Assembly (NCBI RefSeq): GCF_000428945.1
Contig: NZ_AUAX01000006.1
Location: 310,001 to 374,000 of the forward strand
Source: Hamadaea tsunoensis DSM 44101
GTDB taxonomy: Bacteria > Actinomycetota > Actinomycetes > Mycobacteriales > Micromonosporaceae
Reading direction: 5' to 3'
DNA length: 64,000 nucleotides
The notes under the pieces are model-generated. The model was given only the letters and a program-made list of their open reading frames with translations, made no database searches and was not told where the DNA came from. Shown here piece by piece: positions 1 to 9,158 of this stretch. Position 1 is the stretch's first letter. Every line of letters starts with the position of its first letter. The position numbers and the translations under genes were made by a program.

Positions 1-7
1 GAGCAGA

Positions 8-1537
8 TTATCGGAGAGCGTCGACAGGCTCACGGTCCGAGTCTCCTATCCGGTCCATCAGGGCACGGAACTCGTCGTCGAATCCGGGGTAGTCGGATCG
101 CGCGAGCCCGCCCGCTTCCAGCAAGCTACTCCCCGTGCCGTCGGGGGTCAGACGCACCCACACCCGGCGGCGCTTCCCGGCCAGCGACAACATCAGTCCG
201 ATGAGGACGAACGCGACGCCGCCGAGCACCACCGGCTCGCCCGGATCGTGCCGCAGGGACAGGGCCACCCAGGGGCGCGTACCGAGGAATTCCAGCTTGG
301 AGCCGTCGTCGAGGGTCCAGCTGTCGCCGACCTTGAGCACCTTGCCCTCGCCGACCTGCTTGAGGTCGCCGCGGGCGATGTTCACCTGGTTCAGCTTGTA
401 CACCGAGCTCGGTGTGCCCTCGTCGATGCCCAGATCGCCGCGGTAGAAGGTGAGCATCAGCCGCGGGTTGCGCTCGGCCGGGAAGATCGACTGGGCGATC
501 ATGCCGGTCTCCGGCGCGGTCGGGATGTACAGGCCCGAGAACGCCACCTGCTTCTTCCGGTCGCCGTTGGCGTCCGGGAAGGTCGCGACACCCTCGCTGG
601 TCAGCGTCGAGTTGTCGGTCGGCAGGAACGGCGCCACCGTCGTCTGCTGCTTGCCCTGGGCGTTGGTGTAGCGCAGGATCGGCGCGTACCCGTGGCCGAG
701 CAGGTAGACGTTGGCGTCCTTGAGCCGCAACGGGTGGTTCACCGAGAAGCTGCCGGTCCGGGTCTCCGAGCCGGTGACCGAGAGGTAGCCCGCGAAGGCG
801 GACGGCTCGCCGGTCTCCAGGTACTTCGAGTCGAAGCCGGTCAGCTCCAGGCAGAAGGGCGGCAGGTCGCCCGCGCCCACCGCGGTCCCCAGCGAGTAGT
901 CGTCGAACTGCTGCACCGTGTCGCAGAACGCCTGCTCCTCGCCCTGCACGAGGATGCGGTTCGCGTGCCAGCCGCCCATCGAGCCCAGCGCCACACCGAT
1001 CAGCACCACGATCAGCGAGGTGTGGAACACCAGGTTGCCGGACTCCTTGAGGAACCCGCGCTCCGCCGCGACGGTCACGCTGCCGTCGGCCTGCTCGCGG
1101 GTCACCGTCCGCCAGCCGCGCAGCCGCGCGGTCACCTCCGCGGCACCGAGCGTGGTGCGGCCCCGGTGATGTGCGGGCAGTCGTTCCAACCGCTTCGGAG
1201 CATCGGGTACGCGCCGCAGCAGCGCCCGCGCGTGGTCGCGTGACCGCGGCAGGATGCAGCCGACCAGCGAGGTGAACAGCAGCAGGTAGATCGCGGCGAA
1301 CCACGGCGAGGAGAACACCTCGAAGCCGTAGAGCCGGGCGACGACCGGGCCGAGCTTCGGGTGGTCGGTGAGGTACCGGGTGACCGCCTCGGGCTTGATG
1401 TTCTGCTGGGGGAAGACCGATCCGGGGATCGCGGCCAGGGCCAGCAGGAACAGCAGCACCAGCGCCGTACGCATGCTCGTCAGCTGCCGCCAGCCGTTGC
1501 GCAGCTTGACGGAGGCGAAGGTCAGGAGGGGTTTCAT
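8..1537 (-). CDS. resB: cytochrome c biogenesis protein ResB
   Basis: A 509-residue ResB-family membrane protein, thought to hold apocytochrome c and haem together with ResC/CcsA outside the membrane (system II). It opens with a hydrophobic segment after MKPLLTFASVKLRNG, followed by the ResB-typical SVFPQQ region, further hydrophobic segments, a long extracytoplasmic domain and a final membrane segment near the C-terminus. The ATG overlaps the ccdA stop in an ATGA junction, which fixes the start. It is the last gene of the hemL-phosphatase-tlpA-ccdA-resB series; the partner resC/ccsA would be expected just beyond the left edge but is not visible. The family call is secure. Confidence 0.93.
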   Translation of the reverse strand: MKPLLTFASVKLRNGWRQLTSMRTALVLLFLLALAAIPGSVFPQQNIKPEAVTRYLTDHPKLGPVVARLYGFEVFSSPWFAAIYLLLFTSLVGCILPRSRDHARALLRRVPDAPKRLERLPAHHRGRTTLGAAEVTARLRGWRTVTREQADGSVTVAAERGFLKESGNLVFHTSLIVVLIGVALGSMGGWHANRILVQGEEQAFCDTVQQFDDYSLGTAVGAGDLPPFCLELTGFDSKYLETGEPSAFAGYLSVTGSETRTGSFSVNHPLRLKDANVYLLGHGYAPILRYTNAQGKQQTTVAPFLPTDNSTLTSEGVATFPDANGDRKKQVAFSGLYIPTAPETGMIAQSIFPAERNPRLMLTFYRGDLGIDEGTPSSVYKLNQVNIARGDLKQVGEGKVLKVGDSWTLDDGSKLEFLGTRPWVALSLRHDPGEPVVLGGVAFVLIGLMLSLAGKRRRVWVRLTPDGTGSSLLEAGGLARSDYPGFDDEFRALMDRIGDSDREPVDALR

Positions 1538-2304
1538 ACGCTCACCGATCCGGGGCCGACGGTCGCCCGCAGCCAGGTGACGAAGTCCCCCCAGACGCCG
1601 GTCAGCAGGGCGACGCCGACGAGGAGGAGCAGGATCCCGCCGACGACGGTGACCCAGCGGGAGTTGCGCCGGATGACGGCGACCACCCCGGCGAGGCGCC
1701 GCATGCCCAGGCCCAGGGCCAGGAACGGCGCCCCGATCCCCAGGCAGTACGCGACCGCGAGGGCCGCCGCGCGGGTGGGCTGGCCGGAAACCGTGGCCAG
1801 GCCGATGACCGCCCCGAGCGTGGGGCCGATGCACGGGATCCAGCTCAACGCGAAGACCGCGCCGAAGACGGGCGCGCCCCACAGGCCGGCCGCGGGCAGG
1901 CGGTGCAGGCGTACCTCGCGTTGCAGGCCCGGCACCCAGCCGAGCATGGCCAGGCCGAACAGGATGATCAGCCCGCCGATCACCATCTCCAGCGCGCGGG
2001 CGTGGACGAGCAGGCTGCGTCCGAGGCTGGCGGCCAGCACCGTCGTCGTGATGAACACCACGGCGAAACCAGCCGTGAACAGGGCGGTCCCGGCGAGGAC
2101 CCGGCCGCGGCGGCGCGGTCCCTCGCGTTCGCCGAGGGCGGCCGACAGATCGGCCCCGACCAGGCCGGTGACATAGGACAGATAGCCCGGCACCAACGGC
2201 AGTACGCACGGCGACAGGAAGCTGATCAGACCGGCGAGCGCCGCGACGGCCAGGGCGAAGACGAGCGGGCCGCCGGTGACGGTGGCGGCGAAGGAGTCAC
2301 CCAT
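1534..2304 (-). CDS. ccdA: cytochrome c biogenesis protein CcdA (thiol electron carrier)
   Basis: A 256-residue polytopic membrane protein of the CcdA/DsbD-beta family, which carries electrons from cytoplasmic thioredoxin across the membrane to extracytoplasmic thiol proteins. The N-terminal FLSPCVLPLVPGYLSYVTG motif holds one of the paired redox cysteines, and a second Cys-Pro-type segment (WIPCIGPTLG) lies in the second half, as expected for the family. It overlaps the upstream TlpA-like gene by 8 bp and the downstream resB by 4 bp, so translation is probably coupled. The partner reductant is likely the adjacent TlpA-like lipoprotein. Confidence 0.95.
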   Translation of the reverse strand: MGDSFAATVTGGPLVFALAVAALAGLISFLSPCVLPLVPGYLSYVTGLVGADLSAALGEREGPRRRGRVLAGTALFTAGFAVVFITTTVLAASLGRSLLVHARALEMVIGGLIILFGLAMLGWVPGLQREVRLHRLPAAGLWGAPVFGAVFALSWIPCIGPTLGAVIGLATVSGQPTRAAALAVAYCLGIGAPFLALGLGMRRLAGVVAVIRRNSRWVTVVGGILLLLVGVALLTGVWGDFVTWLRATVGPGSVSV

Positions 2305-2833
2305 TCTCGGCCGCCACCTGCTCGACGAGCGGCTGGAAGGTGTCGGCGCGGATGTCCCGGCGGGTGATCGAGGCGATCCGGCCCTGCCGGTCGATGATCA
2401 GCGTCGACGGGATCGCCGACGGGGGGACGTCGGTGAAGCCGAGCGAGATCTTCCCGGACGGGTCGAAGATGCTCGGGTACGCCGCCCGGCCCTCGTGGAA
2501 CGCGAGCGCCTTGTCCTTCTCGTCCCGGATGTTGATCCCGACGAACTCGACGCCCGACGCCTTCGTGGCCTGGTATACCCGCTCCAGATCGGCGGCCTCG
2601 GCGCGGCAGGGCGAGCACCAGCTGGCCCAGAAATTGATCACGACGACCTTGCCGGCGCGGCCGCTCAGGTCATAGGTCCCGCCGCCGAGGAGGTCGCCCC
2701 GCACGTCCGGTGCCTTCTTCCGGTCGCCGGCACCGATCACGCCGGTCGGCGTACTCGCGGAAGGTGAGGAACAGGCGGCCAGGGTGACCGAACCGAGCAG
2801 GCCGAGCAGCGCGGACCGGCGGGTGATGCTCAT
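2297..2833 (-). CDS. TlpA-family thiol:disulfide lipoprotein
   Basis: A 178-residue secreted thioredoxin-fold protein. The signal peptide ends in a lipobox (VTLAAC, Cys21), so it should be anchored to the outer face of the membrane. The active site WCSPC lies at about residues 72-76 after the strand VVVINFWAS, and a cis-Pro region (PSAIPSTLIID) follows. By position it should keep apocytochrome c haem-binding cysteines reduced, receiving electrons from CcdA, whose gene overlaps its 3' end. It is a ResA/CcsX-type protein by context; the precise ortholog is not assigned. Confidence 0.92.
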   Translation of the reverse strand: MSITRRSALLGLLGSVTLAACSSPSASTPTGVIGAGDRKKAPDVRGDLLGGGTYDLSGRAGKVVVINFWASWCSPCRAEAADLERVYQATKASGVEFVGINIRDEKDKALAFHEGRAAYPSIFDPSGKISLGFTDVPPSAIPSTLIIDRQGRIASITRRDIRADTFQPLVEQVAAENG

Positions 2834-2834
2834 C

Positions 2835-3452
2835 TCAGGCTCCCAGCCCGACGCCCGGGCCGAGGTGGGCCGCGGGCTCGGTGTAGTCGATGCCGATGAG
2901 GGCGTCGTCCTCGAAACGGAAGGAGGTGAGGCTGGCCAGGTTGCACTGGCGCTTGCGCGGATCGCCCCACAGTCGCTGCCCGGACAGCGCGAGCCGCAGG
3001 GTCCAGATCGGCAGCTGGTGCGAGACGCAGAGTGCCTCGTGCCCGCGCGCGGCGTCGCGGGCCGCGTGCAGCGCCAGCTCCATCCGCGCGGCGATCTCCC
3101 GGTAGGGCTCGCCCCAGCTCGGCCGGAACGGATTGAGTACGCGCGGCCAGGCGCGCGGGTCGCTCAGCTTGACCGACCGGCCCTCGAACCAGTTCGCGCT
3201 CTCGATGAGCCGCTCGTCGACGGCGATCGGCAGGCCGAACTCGGCCGCGCTCGGCGTGGCGGTCTGGACCGCCCGTTCGAGCGGGCTGGAGACCAGGTAG
3301 GTGATGTCCCGGCCGGCCAGCGACTTCGCGACCGTCTCGGCCATCCGCTCGCCGAGGGTGGACAGGCGGAACCCGGGCAGGCGGCCATAAAGGATCTTGG
3401 TCGGGTTGTGCACCTCTCCGTGGCGCAGCAGGTGGACGACGGTCAGCGTCAT
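2835..3452 (-). CDS. histidine phosphatase family protein
   Basis: A 205-residue protein with the phosphohistidine motif LLRHGE at residues 8-13 and a second conserved histidine in CVSHQLP in the C-terminal half, the hallmarks of the histidine phosphatase (phosphoglycerate mutase-like) superfamily. The ATG is preferred because it overlaps the end of hemL by 4 bp. The same arrangement between hemL and the thioredoxin-like gene is common in actinobacteria, but the substrate is not known from sequence. Longer upstream reading through hemL is a frame shadow. Confidence 0.9.
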   Translation of the reverse strand: MTLTVVHLLRHGEVHNPTKILYGRLPGFRLSTLGERMAETVAKSLAGRDITYLVSSPLERAVQTATPSAAEFGLPIAVDERLIESANWFEGRSVKLSDPRAWPRVLNPFRPSWGEPYREIAARMELALHAARDAARGHEALCVSHQLPIWTLRLALSGQRLWGDPRKRQCNLASLTSFRFEDDALIGIDYTEPAAHLGPGVGLGA

Positions 3453-4765
3453 CTGGCTGCCGCTGCCGCCGCGGCCCGGGGGAGGGCCCGCTCGATGATC
3501 TCCATCGCCTCGTCGTCGATCGCGGTCGAGACGAACCACGCCTCGAACGCGCTCGGCGGCAGGTAGACGCCGTTGTCGAGCATGGCGTGGAAGAACGCCT
3601 TGAACGCCTCGACGTCCTGCCCACGGGCCTGGTCGTAGTTCACGACAGGATTGTCGGTGAAGAAGACTGAGAACATGCTGCCAGCCGTCGCCACCCGGTG
3701 CGGTACGCCGGCCTTCGCCAACTCCTCGCCCGCCCGCTCGCGGATGTGCCGGGCGGTCGCGTCGAGCGTCGCGTAGGTCTCGTCGGTCGCGAGGCGCAGG
3801 CTGGCGAGACCGGCCGCGCAGGCCAGCGGATTGCCCGAGAGCGTACCGGCCTGGTAGACGGGGCCGGACGGGGACAGCCGGGACATGATCTCCCGGCGGC
3901 CGCCGAACGCCGCCGCGGGCAGTCCACCGCCCATGACCTTGCCGAACGTCCACAGGTCGGCGTCCACCGGATCGACGCCCTGCCAGCCGCCACGTGAGAC
4001 GCGGAAGCCGGTCATGACCTCGTCCATGATCAGCAGGGCGCCGTCGGCGTGCGCGACCTCGGCCAGGCCCGCGTTGAACCCGGGCAGCGGTGCGACCACG
4101 CCCATGTTCCCGGCCGCGGCCTCGGTGATGATCGCGGCGATCTCGCCCGGGTGGGCGGCGAACGCGGCGCGTACGGCGTCGAGGTCGTTGTAGGGCAGCA
4201 CGATCGTCTCGGCCGCCGACGCACCGGTCACGCCGGGCGAATCGGGCACGGCCGCGTCGTCACCCTGCTGGGCACTGGCCAGCGTGGCGACGCCCGAGCC
4301 GGCCGCGGCCAGCAGCGCGTCGACGTGCCCGTGATAGCAGCCGGCGAACTTGACGATCTTGGTGCGCCCGGTGAAGCCGCGGGCCAGCCGGATCGCCGAC
4401 ATGGTCGCCTCGGTACCGGAGTTGACCAGGCGTACCTGCTCCACGGCGGTACGCGCGACGATCTCCTCGGCCAGGTCGACCTCGCCCGCTGTCGGGGTGC
4501 CGAAGCTGGTCCCCTTGACGGCGGCGGACTGGATGGCCGCGATCACCTCAGGATGCGCGTGACCGTGGATGAGCGGTCCCCACGAGCAGACGAGGTCGAC
4601 GTAGCGGTTGCCGTCGACATCGGTCAGCCAGGGGCCGCGGCCCTCCCGCATGAACCGGGGCGTGCCGCCCACGGCGCGGAAGGCGCGTACGGGGGAGTTC
4701 ACGCCGCCCGGCACGATGGCGGCGGCGCGGTCGAAGAGGGCCTGAGAGGCCGGTACGTCTATCAC
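3449..4765 (-). CDS. hemL: glutamate-1-semialdehyde 2,1-aminomutase
   Basis: A 438-residue PLP enzyme converting glutamate-1-semialdehyde to 5-aminolevulinate, the last step of the C5 route into haem and corrin synthesis. Visible features: [12 protein letters not shown] near the N-terminus, [14 protein letters not shown], the Asp motif [12 protein letters not shown], and the PLP lysine in [11 protein letters not shown] at about residue 273. The length is normal. It heads a minus-strand operon with cytochrome c maturation genes, linking haem supply and haem attachment. A 141-bp gap separates it from the preceding minus-strand gene and probably holds its promoter. Confidence 0.97.
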   Translation of the reverse strand: MIDVPASQALFDRAAAIVPGGVNSPVRAFRAVGGTPRFMREGRGPWLTDVDGNRYVDLVCSWGPLIHGHAHPEVIAAIQSAAVKGTSFGTPTAGEVDLAEEIVARTAVEQVRLVNSGTEATMSAIRLARGFTGRTKIVKFAGCYHGHVDALLAAAGSGVATLASAQQGDDAAVPDSPGVTGASAAETIVLPYNDLDAVRAAFAAHPGEIAAIITEAAAGNMGVVAPLPGFNAGLAEVAHADGALLIMDEVMTGFRVSRGGWQGVDPVDADLWTFGKVMGGGLPAAAFGGRREIMSRLSPSGPVYQAGTLSGNPLACAAGLASLRLATDETYATLDATARHIRERAGEELAKAGVPHRVATAGSMFSVFFTDNPVVNYDQARGQDVEAFKAFFHAMLDNGVYLPPSAFEAWFVSTAIDDEAMEIIERALPRAAAAAAAR

Positions 4766-4906
4766 AGCGGGCCTATTCTTGCACTCCGCGCTGGGCGGAC
4801 CGCCCCGGCCCCGAATCCGGCTCGCTTCGCGGGGTCTTCCCGGAACACGGTGTTCACGCAGCTCTTGTGCCGTGCCCGGACGATCGCCGGCACGGCGGGG
4901 CGTCCG

Positions 4907-6082
4907 TCAGCAGGCGAGGTACGCCGACAGCGGCCCGTGCAGCGCGGCCGGAGCTGTCAGCACCGTCACATGCCCGCCCCGGGCCATGAGGACGTCGCCG
5001 GCGGTCTCGATGACGGCTCGCATCGTGTCGACCGGCAGGTTCCCCGGCACGGCCACGTGACAGAAGCCGGCGCCGATGCCGCCCCGGACGGCGAGCGGGA
5101 TGTGCGCCGCGTCCCGGATCGCGTACGCGGCGGACGCGAGGGCCTCGCCGCCGCCTTCCATCCGCAGGCCGAGATCGCCCAGCCGCCACGGGTAGCGACC
5201 CCAGCCCTCGGGTGCCTCGTCGCTGAATCCGTCCGCGGTGTGCCCGAACGCGTCGGCGAGGGTGCCCGCGCGATCGGTCGCGCTCGTCACCGATCCTTCG
5301 ATGAGCACGGTCAGCCGGCCGAGGTGGCCGAACCGGGCCGGCGAGTGGGCCGGCAGATCGAGCTCGACGGCGGCCGGCGAGACGCCCTCGTCCGCCAGCG
5401 CCGCGAGCAGATCGAAGATCTCCAGCGGGGAGGCGACGTCGTGCGAGACCCAGCGGCGCGCGGCCGGCAGCCGGTGCACCGGCAGCGTCACGTCGACCAG
5501 GGCGCCGCCGGACAGCCAGCGCAGATCGGCCGGGTCCGGGTGGTGCTCGGCGGAGTCCGGGAACGCCGGCGCGCAGGCCAGGTCGGGTTCGCCCAATGCG
5601 ACCACGCGGCCGCCGCGGCGCACGCCCCAGGCGCCGCGCACCTGGTCGACGGGTTCGCCGTAGTGCAGCGCCAGCGGGCCGCGCTCGTTCGTGGCGAGGA
5701 CGCCGCCGATGGTGGCGCCCGGCGACGGCGGGTCGAACGGCAGGCGGACGCCCATCGCGGCCAGCCGGACCTGGGCGACCTGCACCGGTACGCCGGCCCC
5801 GACCGTGACGGTGGTGGCGCCGGGCTCGTAGCGCCAGGTGTCCAGGCCGCCCGTGCTCATCGTGATGTCCACGGTCGACGGTGCGGTGAACCACGACGAC
5901 TTGGTCCCGGCGCCGCGCGGTCGCACGCACCGGTTCTCCAGGGCGGCGCTACGCAGAACCTCGGCGACGCTCCGGAGACCGGCCGGCCGGGTGAACCACC
6001 GGCCGTCGCCCGCGGTGGCACGGATGGGCACGGTGCTCTCCTGGGCACGGACGGCCGCGAGCGTACGCGGGAGGGTGATCAT
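4907..6082 (-). CDS. FAD-binding oxidoreductase, GlcE-like
   Basis: A 391-residue protein of the FAD-linked oxidase type (VAO/PCMH fold) resembling glycolate oxidase subunit GlcE. Seen: the loop CVRPRGAGTKSSW, the FAD-binding segment PGATIGGVLATNERGP, and the C-terminal GGIGAGFCHVAVPG. No glcD or glcF neighbour is present, so the role as a glycolate oxidase subunit is not supported by context. The ATG at 6082 (MITLPRT) is chosen because upstream codons run into the intergenic region shared with the divergent peptidase. Moderately sure of family, unsure of substrate. Confidence 0.8.
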   Translation of the reverse strand: MITLPRTLAAVRAQESTVPIRATAGDGRWFTRPAGLRSVAEVLRSAALENRCVRPRGAGTKSSWFTAPSTVDITMSTGGLDTWRYEPGATTVTVGAGVPVQVAQVRLAAMGVRLPFDPPSPGATIGGVLATNERGPLALHYGEPVDQVRGAWGVRRGGRVVALGEPDLACAPAFPDSAEHHPDPADLRWLSGGALVDVTLPVHRLPAARRWVSHDVASPLEIFDLLAALADEGVSPAAVELDLPAHSPARFGHLGRLTVLIEGSVTSATDRAGTLADAFGHTADGFSDEAPEGWGRYPWRLGDLGLRMEGGGEALASAAYAIRDAAHIPLAVRGGIGAGFCHVAVPGNLPVDTMRAVIETAGDVLMARGGHVTVLTAPAALHGPLSAYLAC

Positions 6083-6220
6083 TCGAAGCCGCCTTCGCCT
6101 TCGCCGGGGGCCGGGATCTCGGGCGGATCGCCAGCGCGGGGCCTTCGTACAGACGTTCGATATTCTAGTCTCGGGCCGGAGACGGCGCAACACAGGTGGG
6201 GCGATAGGTAACCTCATCGC

Positions 6221-8344
6221 GTGACCGACGCTCCTACTCAACCCATTGCTCAGGGCGTACCGGACGGGCCCGCATCAGGGCATCCGCAGGCGCCTGTGGC
6301 ACCACGCAAGCCCGCGAACCGGGTACACCACGGCGACGAGGTGATCGACGAGTATGCCTGGCTCATCGACAAGGACGACCCCGACACCATCGCGTACCTG
6401 GAAGCGGAGAACGCGTACACCGAGTCCGTGACGGCGGGCCAGGCGGAGCTGCGGGAGACCGTCTTCGGCGAGATCAAGAGCCGGACCCTGGAGACCGACC
6501 TGTCCGTGCCCGTACGCCACGGCGCGTACTGGTACTACTCGCGCCAGGAGGAAGGCCGGCAGTACTCGATCCAGTGCCGCGTGCCGGTCGGCGACGGCGA
6601 CGGGATCACGCCGCCGCTCGGCGACGGTGGGCCGCTGCCCGGCGAGCACGTGCTCCTCGACGGCAACCGGTTGGCCGAGGGGCACGAGTTCTTCCAGCTC
6701 GGCGCCTTCGAGGTCAGCCCGTCCGGTGACCTGCTCGCGTACTCCACCGATTTCACCGGTGACGAGCGGTTCACGCTGCGGTTCAAGGATCTGCGTACCG
6801 GGGCGGACCTGCCGGACGTGCTCGAGGACGTGTTCTACGGCGGCTCCTGGTCGGCCGACGCGTCGACGCTGCACTACCTCACGGTCGACGAGGCCTGGCG
6901 GCCGTCGAAGATCTGGCGCCACACGCTCGGCACCGACCGCTCGGCCGACGTGCTCGTGCTGGAGGAGCCCGACGAGCGCTTCTGGCTCGGCGTCGACCTG
7001 TCGCGGTCCGAGGACTACCTGATCCTGGAGGCCAACAGCAAGGTCACCAGCGAGGTACGCCTCATCCCGGCCGCCGACCCGACCGCGGCCCCGGTCCTGG
7101 TACGCGAACGCGTGCAGGGCGTCGAGTACTCGGTCGAGCCCGACGGCGACCGGCTGCTGATCCTGCACAACGAGGGCGCGGAGGACTTCGAGCTGGCCAC
7201 GGCCCCGGTCGACCGGCCGGCCGAGTGGACGCCGCTGATCCCGCACACCCCCGGCGTACGCCTGGAGGGCGTCGATGCGTTCGCCACCCACCTCGTGGTG
7301 TCGCTGCGCGAGGACGGGCTGACGGGGCTGCGCGTACTGCCCAAGGACGGGACGCCGTTCGCGGTGGAGTTCCCGGAGCCGATCTACGCGGTCGGCCTCG
7401 CCGGCAACCCCGAGTACGCGACCCGCATGATCCGCCTCGGCTACGCCTCGATGGTCACGCCCGACTCGGTCTACGACTACCTGCTCGACTCGGGCGAACT
7501 CGTGCTGCGCAAGCAGAAGCCGGTCCTCGGCGACTTCGACGCCGGCGACTACGAGCAGTTCCGGGAGTGGGCGGTCGCCGAGGACGGGACACGCGTACCG
7601 ATCTCCGTGGTCTGCCGCAAGGGCACGCCGCGCGACGGCTCCGCGCCGTGCGTCCTCTACGGCTACGGCTCGTACGAGGCGAGCATGGACCCCTGGTTCA
7701 GCATCGCGCGACTCTCGCTTCTGGACAGAGGCGTCGTGTACGCGGTGGCGCACATCCGCGGCGGCGGCGAGATGGGCCGGCGCTGGTACGAGGACGGCAA
7801 GCTGCTGGCCAAGAAGAACACCTTCACCGACTTCCTGGCCTGTGCCCGCCACCTGCAGCAGGCCGGCTGGACGAGTGCGGACCGGACGGTCGCCCGCGGC
7901 GGCTCGGCCGGCGGCCTGCTGGTCGGCGCGGCCGCGAACCTCGGGCCGGAACTGTTCGCGGGGATCGTGGCCCAGGTGCCGTTCGTCGACGCGCTCAACA
8001 CGATCCTCGACCCCGAACTGCCGCTGACCGTGACCGAATGGGAGGAGTGGGGCAACCCCCTCGAATCCCCTGAGGTGTACGCCTACATGAAGAGCTATTC
8101 GCCCTACGAGAACGTCGAGCCCGTACGCTACCCGGCGATTCTCGCCATGGGCGGGCTCAACGACACCCGCGTGCTGTTCCACGAACCCGCGAAGTGGATC
8201 GCCCGGCTGCGCGTGGTCGCACCGGACGGGGCGTACCTGCTGAAGACGGAGATGGGCGCCGGACACGGCGGACCGTCGGGCCGCTACGACGCCTGGAAGG
8301 AAGAGGCGTTCGTGCTCGCCTGGACGCTGACGCTGGTCTCCTGA
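6221..8344 (+). CDS. S9 family peptidase, oligopeptidase B
   Basis: A 707-residue serine peptidase of the prolyl oligopeptidase family, most like oligopeptidase B, which cleaves short peptides after basic residues in the cytoplasm. The N-terminal half is the beta-propeller; the catalytic domain has the nucleophile in GGSAGG (Ser about 563), Asp in GGLNDTRV (about 648) and His in GAGHGGPSGR (about 682). No signal peptide. The start is GTG, divergent from the GlcE-like gene with about 140 bp between them. A strong hairpin follows the stop. Confidence 0.95.
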   Translation: MTDAPTQPIAQGVPDGPASGHPQAPVAPRKPANRVHHGDEVIDEYAWLIDKDDPDTIAYLEAENAYTESVTAGQAELRETVFGEIKSRTLETDLSVPVRHGAYWYYSRQEEGRQYSIQCRVPVGDGDGITPPLGDGGPLPGEHVLLDGNRLAEGHEFFQLGAFEVSPSGDLLAYSTDFTGDERFTLRFKDLRTGADLPDVLEDVFYGGSWSADASTLHYLTVDEAWRPSKIWRHTLGTDRSADVLVLEEPDERFWLGVDLSRSEDYLILEANSKVTSEVRLIPAADPTAAPVLVRERVQGVEYSVEPDGDRLLILHNEGAEDFELATAPVDRPAEWTPLIPHTPGVRLEGVDAFATHLVVSLREDGLTGLRVLPKDGTPFAVEFPEPIYAVGLAGNPEYATRMIRLGYASMVTPDSVYDYLLDSGELVLRKQKPVLGDFDAGDYEQFREWAVAEDGTRVPISVVCRKGTPRDGSAPCVLYGYGSYEASMDPWFSIARLSLLDRGVVYAVAHIRGGGEMGRRWYEDGKLLAKKNTFTDFLACARHLQQAGWTSADRTVARGGSAGGLLVGAAANLGPELFAGIVAQVPFVDALNTILDPELPLTVTEWEEWGNPLESPEVYAYMKSYSPYENVEPVRYPAILAMGGLNDTRVLFHEPAKWIARLRVVAPDGAYLLKTEMGAGHGGPSGRYDAWKEEAFVLAWTLTLVS

Positions 8345-8357
8345 CGGACCTCACAAC

Positions 8358-8389
8358 AAAGGCCCCGGTTCGCAGGAACCGGGGCCTTT
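8358..8389. terminator. bidirectional hairpin terminator
   Basis: Perfect 14-bp arms (AAAGGCCCCGGTTC and its complement) around the loop GCAG. It lies between the converging oligopeptidase B gene and the small membrane protein gene and ends in a short T run on the + side (A run at the other end), so it can serve both. Confidence 0.88.
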
Positions 8390-8401
8390 CGTCCGCTGTG
8401 G

Positions 8402-8965
8402 TCAGTCGTCGGCGTACTCGCGGCTGCGCCGGCGCGAGCGCGACCGGCTGCGCGTGCTGCCGCCGCCCCGCCGCCGGAACCGCGGCACGTACTCCAGCTC
8501 GTAGTCGCCGGTCCGCCGCCGGTACCGCCGGTACTCGCGGCGCGGCCCGAACTCGGAGTAGATGATCGCCGTGGCCACCCCGAAGACGACGTACGCGCCG
8601 AGCACCATCAGGCCGTTGTCGCCCATGTCGAGCAGCCGGCCACCGCGGATCTGCAGGATGAACAGGTGCAGTGCCGCGTACCAGACGGTGCCGAAGACGA
8701 GGCCCACGCCGGCCGCCGGGATCAGCTGCCCGCTCACGAAGTGGCCGAGGAAGATGCCGAACACCGCGCCCGCGAAGCCGCAGACGAACAGCGCGACCAC
8801 CCACGAGTTCTGCCACTTGTCCTGATTGACCAGCTTGCCGTACAGGTGCAGCTCGCCGAGGATCTGCAGGATCAGTGCGAGCACGACCCCACCGGCGACA
8901 CCGCCGATCACTCCGGCGCCGAGTCTGCTGATCACGTTGACCCGGGGGACGTAACGGTTACTCAT
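8402..8965 (-). CDS. small membrane protein with basic C-terminal tail
   Basis: A 187-residue protein with about four hydrophobic segments (VIGGVAGGVVLALILQIL, WVVALFVCGFAGAVFGIFLG, a PAAGVGLVFGTVWYAALHLF segment, and LGAYVVFGVATAIIYSEF), followed by a tail of about 45 residues rich in Arg, Tyr and Ser. The ATG at 8965 follows a GGGAGAAC ribosome site. No enzymatic motif is seen and no function is assigned. The basic tail would lie in the cytoplasm by the positive-inside rule and could bind nucleic acid or acidic lipid; that is a guess. Confidence 0.8.
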   Translation of the reverse strand: MSNRYVPRVNVISRLGAGVIGGVAGGVVLALILQILGELHLYGKLVNQDKWQNSWVVALFVCGFAGAVFGIFLGHFVSGQLIPAAGVGLVFGTVWYAALHLFILQIRGGRLLDMGDNGLMVLGAYVVFGVATAIIYSEFGPRREYRRYRRRTGDYELEYVPRFRRRGGGSTRSRSRSRRRSREYADD

Positions 8966-9158
8966 GGGGTGTTCTCCCAAGTGCTTCGAGGGGTAAGCGC
9001 TGCGCACCCTACGGTCCGCCGGCCGCAAATCCGGCGCGACACGCGGGCGTACGCGATTCTCTGTGCGAACGGATGATGTCACGCCCTTGATCACTCTTGC
9101 GCGGCGTGGATACCGTGCGGACGTTTCGCATCATTCGCGCGCTCATCATGGGGGATAC

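Noticed and set aside
248-1243. Plus-strand 331-codon frame opposite resB
   Set aside because: Typical high-GC shadow, Arg/Val/Gly-rich, no domain; resB on the minus strand is certain.
4049-6211. Plus-strand 720-codon frame opposite hemL and the flavoprotein
   Set aside because: Antisense shadow over two conserved genes and their intergenic gap.
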